A stretch of 64,000 nucleotides of DNA from a virus. The stretch is from positions 99,359-163,358 of the IMG/VR virus record IMGVR_UViG_3300029957_000005. One strand, written 5' to 3'. Below, piece after piece: positions 61,021-64,000 of the stretch. Position 1 is the first letter of the stretch. Each line of letters opens with the position of its first letter. Made by a program: the position numbers and the translations under genes. Below the pieces are notes generated by a model, which did not search any database, was not told where the DNA came from, and worked only from the letters and a program-made list of their open reading frames with translations.

Positions 61021-61971
61021 TCAGAACGGGATCTGATCGTCGTCATCGTCGTCCAACTTGAAGGACGACAGATCGATCCCGTCATCGTCATCATCGTCAT
61101 CCTTCTTCTTTTCCTGCTTCGGCTTGGAGACCTTGTCGTCCAGGACGTTCAGATCGTCGTCATCGTCCTTGGACGATTCGTTGATCTTGTCCTGGAGCTT
61201 CTGGTCGGCGGTCTTGCCGGAAGATTCTGAACCACTCAGAACCCAATCGAGCTTCTTCTTGAGCTCTTCGTAGGTCTTGAACTTGTTTTCGGCAACTTCT
61301 GCCTCGAGCGAGTAGCACTGGTTCCAGATCTTCTCCATCTCGGCTTCCTTGCCACCTGCGAGAGGCGACGGGTTCTCGAACTTGGAGTCGTCGTAGTTCG
61401 GGAATTCACCCTGCTTCTTGACCTTCAGACGGAAGTTGGCTCCTTCGAAGATGTTGAAGACGTCGATCGGCGTATCCTCTTCGAGTTCCGGCTGAGCCAG
61501 GTTCTTGATCTTCTCGAAGATCTTGGCACCGAAGCGGTACAGGAAGACCTTACCGTTGTTCTCCGGAGCGTTGGTGTCCTTGATGACCAGAATGTTGGCC
61601 ACGTAGTTCAGACCACGCTTGCGCTTGCGAACGATCTCACGCTTGGCCTCATCGCCGGTATCCCAGAGGATCTTGTTGGCTTCACCGAGCGGGTCGTCCT
61701 TGCCGATGGTCGTCAGGGAGCGTTCGACGTACCAACGGTTGTTGAGCGAGAAACGGTGCGAGTAGTAGGTGACATAGGAGAGTTCTTCGCCAGCTGGGGC
61801 GGGGAGGAAACGAATGACGGCAAGTGCGTTGCCATTATCGTCCTTGGTCGGTTCCCAAAAGCGTTCGTCTTTCTGGAAGCCCTTGCGTTCTGTGGACTTG
61901 AGACGTTCCTGGAGGGAGGAGACGGAATTCTTGGACTGCTTCTTGAGGTCCGCGAACGAAAACTTTGACAT
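61021..61971 (-). CDS. 32: Single-stranded DNA-binding protein (gp32)
   Basis: The 316-residue protein has the gp32 layout: a basic N-terminal cooperativity domain (FADLKKQSK, RLKSTERKG), an OB-fold core (ALAVIRFLPAPAGEELSYVTYYSHRF ... KRKRGLNYVANILVIKD), and a highly acidic C-terminal tail (DDDDDDDGIDL...DDDDDDQIPF). The Cys cluster that binds zinc in T4 gp32 is not present. It coats ssDNA and recruits replication and recombination proteins. Confidence 0.92.
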   Translation of the reverse strand: MSKFSFADLKKQSKNSVSSLQERLKSTERKGFQKDERFWEPTKDDNGNALAVIRFLPAPAGEELSYVTYYSHRFSLNNRWYVERSLTTIGKDDPLGEANKILWDTGDEAKREIVRKRKRGLNYVANILVIKDTNAPENNGKVFLYRFGAKIFEKIKNLAQPELEEDTPIDVFNIFEGANFRLKVKKQGEFPNYDDSKFENPSPLAGGKEAEMEKIWNQCYSLEAEVAENKFKTYEELKKKLDWVLSGSESSGKTADQKLQDKINESSKDDDDDLNVLDDKVSKPKQEKKKDDDDDDDGIDLSSFKLDDDDDDQIPF

Positions 61972-61985
61972 CTAGTGTACCTTTC

Positions 61986-62588
61986 TTAAGATGGCTTTAA
62001 AGTTGTTTTAATCAGTGTTTTAAGCTTGTCAAATTCAGGGATTTTCGTCACTGAATTGTACTTGCTATATATCGTGTAGTTGTCCTGAAAAAGTGGGTCG
62101 TGCTCAAATATTTTCGAGTACTTAGCCATCAGGTTGTAGGTTCGATCCAGTGCTGCGAACTGGGACGGATAGATCTTTCCGTCATAGAGACGCTCCAAGA
62201 TAGTCGGCCACGATTGTCCGTCTGTCTTCAAATCTTGAATGGAGATCTCATTTAGCATTATATCAAAATTGTACTCGAATGAGTACCTTATTTTCATCCA
62301 GACGTCCTTAAATTCGGTTTCGACGTCTCTGTTGTCGAAGCTCCGAATGTATGGGACTTTGCCGGTCCTGAAGCCGTAGAGCTTGAGGTACTCCTCGAAT
62401 GCCTCCTCGGTGCCGAAGCGTCTGACGAACCCGATGTAGATGAAACGATCTGGAGACATCTCGAACTTGTCGGCGTTCTGATTGCGCCTAAGTGGACCAT
62501 ACTTCGCATAGTCATAGGACTTGTTGAAGTGGAGGCTCAGGCCGTTGTAGATGGCCTGAAAATCGAATGCCTTCTGGAGTGAGCTCAA
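61986..62588 (-). CDS. 59: Replicative helicase loader (gp59)
   Basis: The 200-residue protein lies next to gp32 as in T4 and has the gp59 pattern: LHFNKSYDYAKYGPLRRN near 18-35, SPDRFIYIGFVRRF near 45-58, and a C-terminal helical half (WPTILERLYDGKIYPSQFAALDRTYNLM). T4 gp59 is 217 residues. It loads gp41 helicase on gp32-covered forks. Confidence 0.83.
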   Translation of the reverse strand: MSSLQKAFDFQAIYNGLSLHFNKSYDYAKYGPLRRNQNADKFEMSPDRFIYIGFVRRFGTEEAFEEYLKLYGFRTGKVPYIRSFDNRDVETEFKDVWMKIRYSFEYNFDIMLNEISIQDLKTDGQSWPTILERLYDGKIYPSQFAALDRTYNLMAKYSKIFEHDPLFQDNYTIYSKYNSVTKIPEFDKLKTLIKTTLKPS

Positions 62589-62815
62589 AGAAGATCTTCC
62601 ATGACGTAGTGGTCTTCCATGACTTCGATATGATTGAGTTTGATTGAGTCAGCCTTGATCTTCTGGAACAGGGACTCGGTCAGGAGCCTCGGAACGATTG
62701 AAGGATCGATGTTGTGCTTCTCGATGTATTCGGAGATGATCTCCACATAGGAGACGTCGCCTGATCCGATCTTGAGGTTCTCGATATCAAACGAAAATTT
62801 TGTTTTTGAATCCAC
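62585..62815 (-). CDS. 33: Late transcription coactivator (gp33)
   Basis: The 76-residue protein precedes gp59, matching the T4 33-59-32 order. KFSFDIENLKIGSGDVSYVEIISEYIEKHNIDPSIVPRLL has the shape of T4-like gp33 (a 'sYveai..yce...iEie..a.Li' pattern). gp33 bridges RNA polymerase and the sliding clamp at late promoters, consistent with the TATAAATA-like boxes in this window. Confidence 0.75.
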   Translation of the reverse strand: MDSKTKFSFDIENLKIGSGDVSYVEIISEYIEKHNIDPSIVPRLLTESLFQKIKADSIKLNHIEVMEDHYVMEDLL

Positions 62816-63446
62816 TGTTCTCTCGATAGAATTTTTTCAGAAGTTCAAGAGAGACCGGAAGATAGTCCTTGACTCTCTTTTTGAAGACCAGTGTTCTTCC
62901 GGTCTGGCAGGCCATCAAGATCACAAGTTGGAGGTGATCGAGACCCAGCCGTTCTTTGACCATTACGGAATACAGTGTAGTCTGGATGAAGTAACCTAGT
63001 ATATCATCTTCCGACTTCTGCTGGTTAGAATTTTTGAAGTCGATGATGGATGGAACGTCCTCGTAGTCTGCCACGCAGTCGGCTGTTCCGGCGAGTCGAA
63101 GCTTATCCGAGTGGAGGGACAGTTCGAGCCCTTTGATGTTGGTGATCTTGTCCAGGTGAGGCTTGAGCTGCTTGAACATCGTCTTGACCATCGGATACTT
63201 GGTCTCGACCGGCGTTCCGAGGAGATACTGCTCGCAGAGGTGATGGAGCTCTGTTCCTCGATCCGTGGACTGCTTGGTTATCCTGTTTGCTTCCGTCTCA
63301 CCAACCCATGCCCTCCAGGAGTCCAGATCGGACTTGTCCAGGACGTAGTTCAGGAAGGTGGTGACCGAGGGATAGAAGTTCTGTTCGCCGCAGTAGTAGA
63401 AACGGCCTTCCTCGTTCTCGGTCCTCTGGTAGAGCTTCTGGGTCAA
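62787..63446 (-). CDS. PD-(D/E)XK exonuclease (RecB/Cas4-like)
   Basis: The 219-residue protein shows PSVTTFL near 27, RGTELHHLCEQYLLG near 64-78, ELSLHSDKLRLAGTADCV near 108-125, and SIIDFKNS near 133-140, the E...GT-D...D-x-K nuclease core. Such nucleases are common beside gp32/gp59 in T4-like marine phages. It probably degrades or processes DNA. It overlaps gp33 by 29 bases. Confidence 0.82.
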   Translation of the reverse strand: MTQKLYQRTENEEGRFYYCGEQNFYPSVTTFLNYVLDKSDLDSWRAWVGETEANRITKQSTDRGTELHHLCEQYLLGTPVETKYPMVKTMFKQLKPHLDKITNIKGLELSLHSDKLRLAGTADCVADYEDVPSIIDFKNSNQQKSEDDILGYFIQTTLYSVMVKERLGLDHLQLVILMACQTGRTLVFKKRVKDYLPVSLELLKKFYRENSGFKNKIFV

Positions 63447-63721
63447 TCTTCCTCATCTTCCGGAGCATAGTCGATCGGGTTGAAGCCCGTGGTCAGACCG
63501 AACTGGATGAACTTCGAGATGAAGTCCTGATCCTCAGTCAGAATGTCGACGCACTCTTCATCGAAGGTGATGACCACCTCTGAGTGCTTGCCAAGAACTT
63601 CGCCGAAGTAGATCCTCTTGCCGATGAGAGCTTCAATCTCGTCCTTCTCAGCGACAAACAAGCCGCAGAGTTCACCTGATCGACCACAGTCGTATTCAAA
63701 TCTATAGAGTGCCTGAGTCAT
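63443..63721 (-). CDS. Conserved small phage protein
   Basis: The 92-residue acidic protein (YRFEYDCGRSGELCGLFVAE ... RIYFGEVLGKHSEVV) matches a pattern I recall from hypothetical proteins of T4-like phages. No function is known. Its stop overlaps the nuclease start. Confidence 0.65.
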   Translation of the reverse strand: MTQALYRFEYDCGRSGELCGLFVAEKDEIEALIGKRIYFGEVLGKHSEVVITFDEECVDILTEDQDFISKFIQFGLTTGFNPIDYAPEDEED

Positions 63722-63753
63722 GGGTTATACTCTTTTTGCAATTCTGTTATAAC

Positions 63754-63969
63754 TCACTTGAGTCCTGGATGGTATCGCTTCTTGGGTGCGATGACCTTGT
63801 CGTAGAAGTCCTGAGCCTTCTTGGTCGACAGGGATGGATCGGTCTGCTTCGGAGCAGAAAGGACCAAGATGATCTTCTTGCCGTCGACGCCGTCGAGTCT
63901 CTGATCCATGTTGCGGTACTCGGACCAGGTCTCTCCAGTCTCTGTATTCTCGTAGTTGTACGTCGGCAT
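63754..63969 (-). CDS. Small conserved phage protein (MPTY.Y..TGE type)
   Basis: The 71-residue protein begins MPTYNYENTETGETWSEYRN, like FmdB-type or related short phage proteins, but lacks the cysteines of a zinc ribbon. The C-terminus is basic (APKKRYHPGLK). Function unknown. Confidence 0.6.
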   Translation of the reverse strand: MPTYNYENTETGETWSEYRNMDQRLDGVDGKKIILVLSAPKQTDPSLSTKKAQDFYDKVIAPKKRYHPGLK

Positions 63970-64000
63970 TATGCTCCAGCCCTTTCGACGACCATCTTGG
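63969..64000 (-). CDS. C-terminus of a gene cut by the window edge
   Basis: An open minus-strand frame enters at base 64000 and ends at TAA 63971-63969 in a TAATG overlap with the next gene, giving ...KMVVERAGA. Too short to assign. Confidence 0.4.
   Translation of the reverse strand, partial: KMVVERAGA

Noticed and set aside
61974-62001. Promoter-like TTTAAA-16-TACACT upstream of gp32
   Set aside because: The -10 box lies three bases from the gp32 ATG, so transcription would start inside the gene. It was not counted as an early promoter.

Overview
The window is part of a T4-like (contractile-tailed) myophage genome whose host is probably an alphaproteobacterium, most likely a member of the Rhizobiales. 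The T4 morphogenesis order gp16-gp17-gp18-gp19-gp20-(core)-gp21-gp22-gp23 runs on the + strand in the first 12 kb. The replication and recombination genes uvsW, uvsY, gp32, gp59, gp33, rnh, nrdA and nrdB follow further on. The host guess rests on three things: a circularly permuted two-piece tmRNA, the form known from alphaproteobacteria; a 46-residue DUF1127 protein of rhizobial type; and GC-rich codon choice. No computation or database search was possible.

Layout. 1-11.9 kb: head and tail genes, ending in a bidirectional terminator after gp23. 11.9-28.1 kb: a dense field of small, mostly unrecognised minus-strand genes in overlapping operons, interrupted by a + strand head-fibre-like pair at 15.4-16.8 kb. 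This field includes an RlpA-like secreted protein, a NADAR N-glycosidase, an R2K-type ATP-grasp protein and an Alt-like ADP-ribosyltransferase candidate. 26.0-26.6 kb: the tmRNA gene. 28.1-35.5 kb: about 40 minus-strand tRNA genes whose anticodons cover all 20 amino acids, mixed with tRNA-like and unidentified structured elements and a few small genes. 35.6-42.2 kb: metallophosphoesterase, DUF6433-like protein, RNase H, UvsW, UvsY and a tail-tube-like protein. 42.2-44.7 kb: + strand lipoprotein, YkuK-like RNase H fold protein and small membrane or secreted proteins. 44.8-47.2 kb: endolysin and two proteins with capsid-targeting-like N-termini. 47.2-54.9 kb: nucleotide metabolism (glutaredoxin, NrdA, NrdB, a dNMP kinase) followed by a six-gene operon that reads as a DNA-hypermodification pathway. 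55.0-61.0 kb: + strand late genes, including a homing endonuclease, a second ADP-ribosyltransferase-like protein, gp26-like and tail tape-measure proteins. 61.0-64.0 kb: gp32, gp59, gp33 and a PD-(D/E)XK nuclease on the minus strand.

Regulation. A sigma70-type motif, TTTACA-N16/17-TAGAGT, recurs about 18 times, mainly in front of the accessory minus-strand operons and the tRNA units; it is probably the phage early promoter. Some copies lie inside the last codons of the preceding gene. Structural genes instead have TATAGATA or CATAAATA boxes resembling the T4 late promoter. Several of these sit so close to the start codon that the mRNA would be leaderless.

Strongest points for follow-up. (1) A phage-encoded permuted tmRNA with a complete tag (ANDNVSYEGVALAA). 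(2) A phage tRNA set with recurring non-canonical T-loops (AGCGTNA) and unusual body/anticodon combinations. (3) An inferred arabinosyl-hydroxymethylpyrimidine DNA modification operon (A5P isomerase, nucleotidyltransferase-kinase, HAD phosphatase, hydroxymethylase, GT-B glycosyltransferase, dNMP kinase). (4) Candidate injected proteins with prohead-protease-cleavable N-termini. (5) ADP-ribose chemistry from two ART-like proteins and one NADAR.
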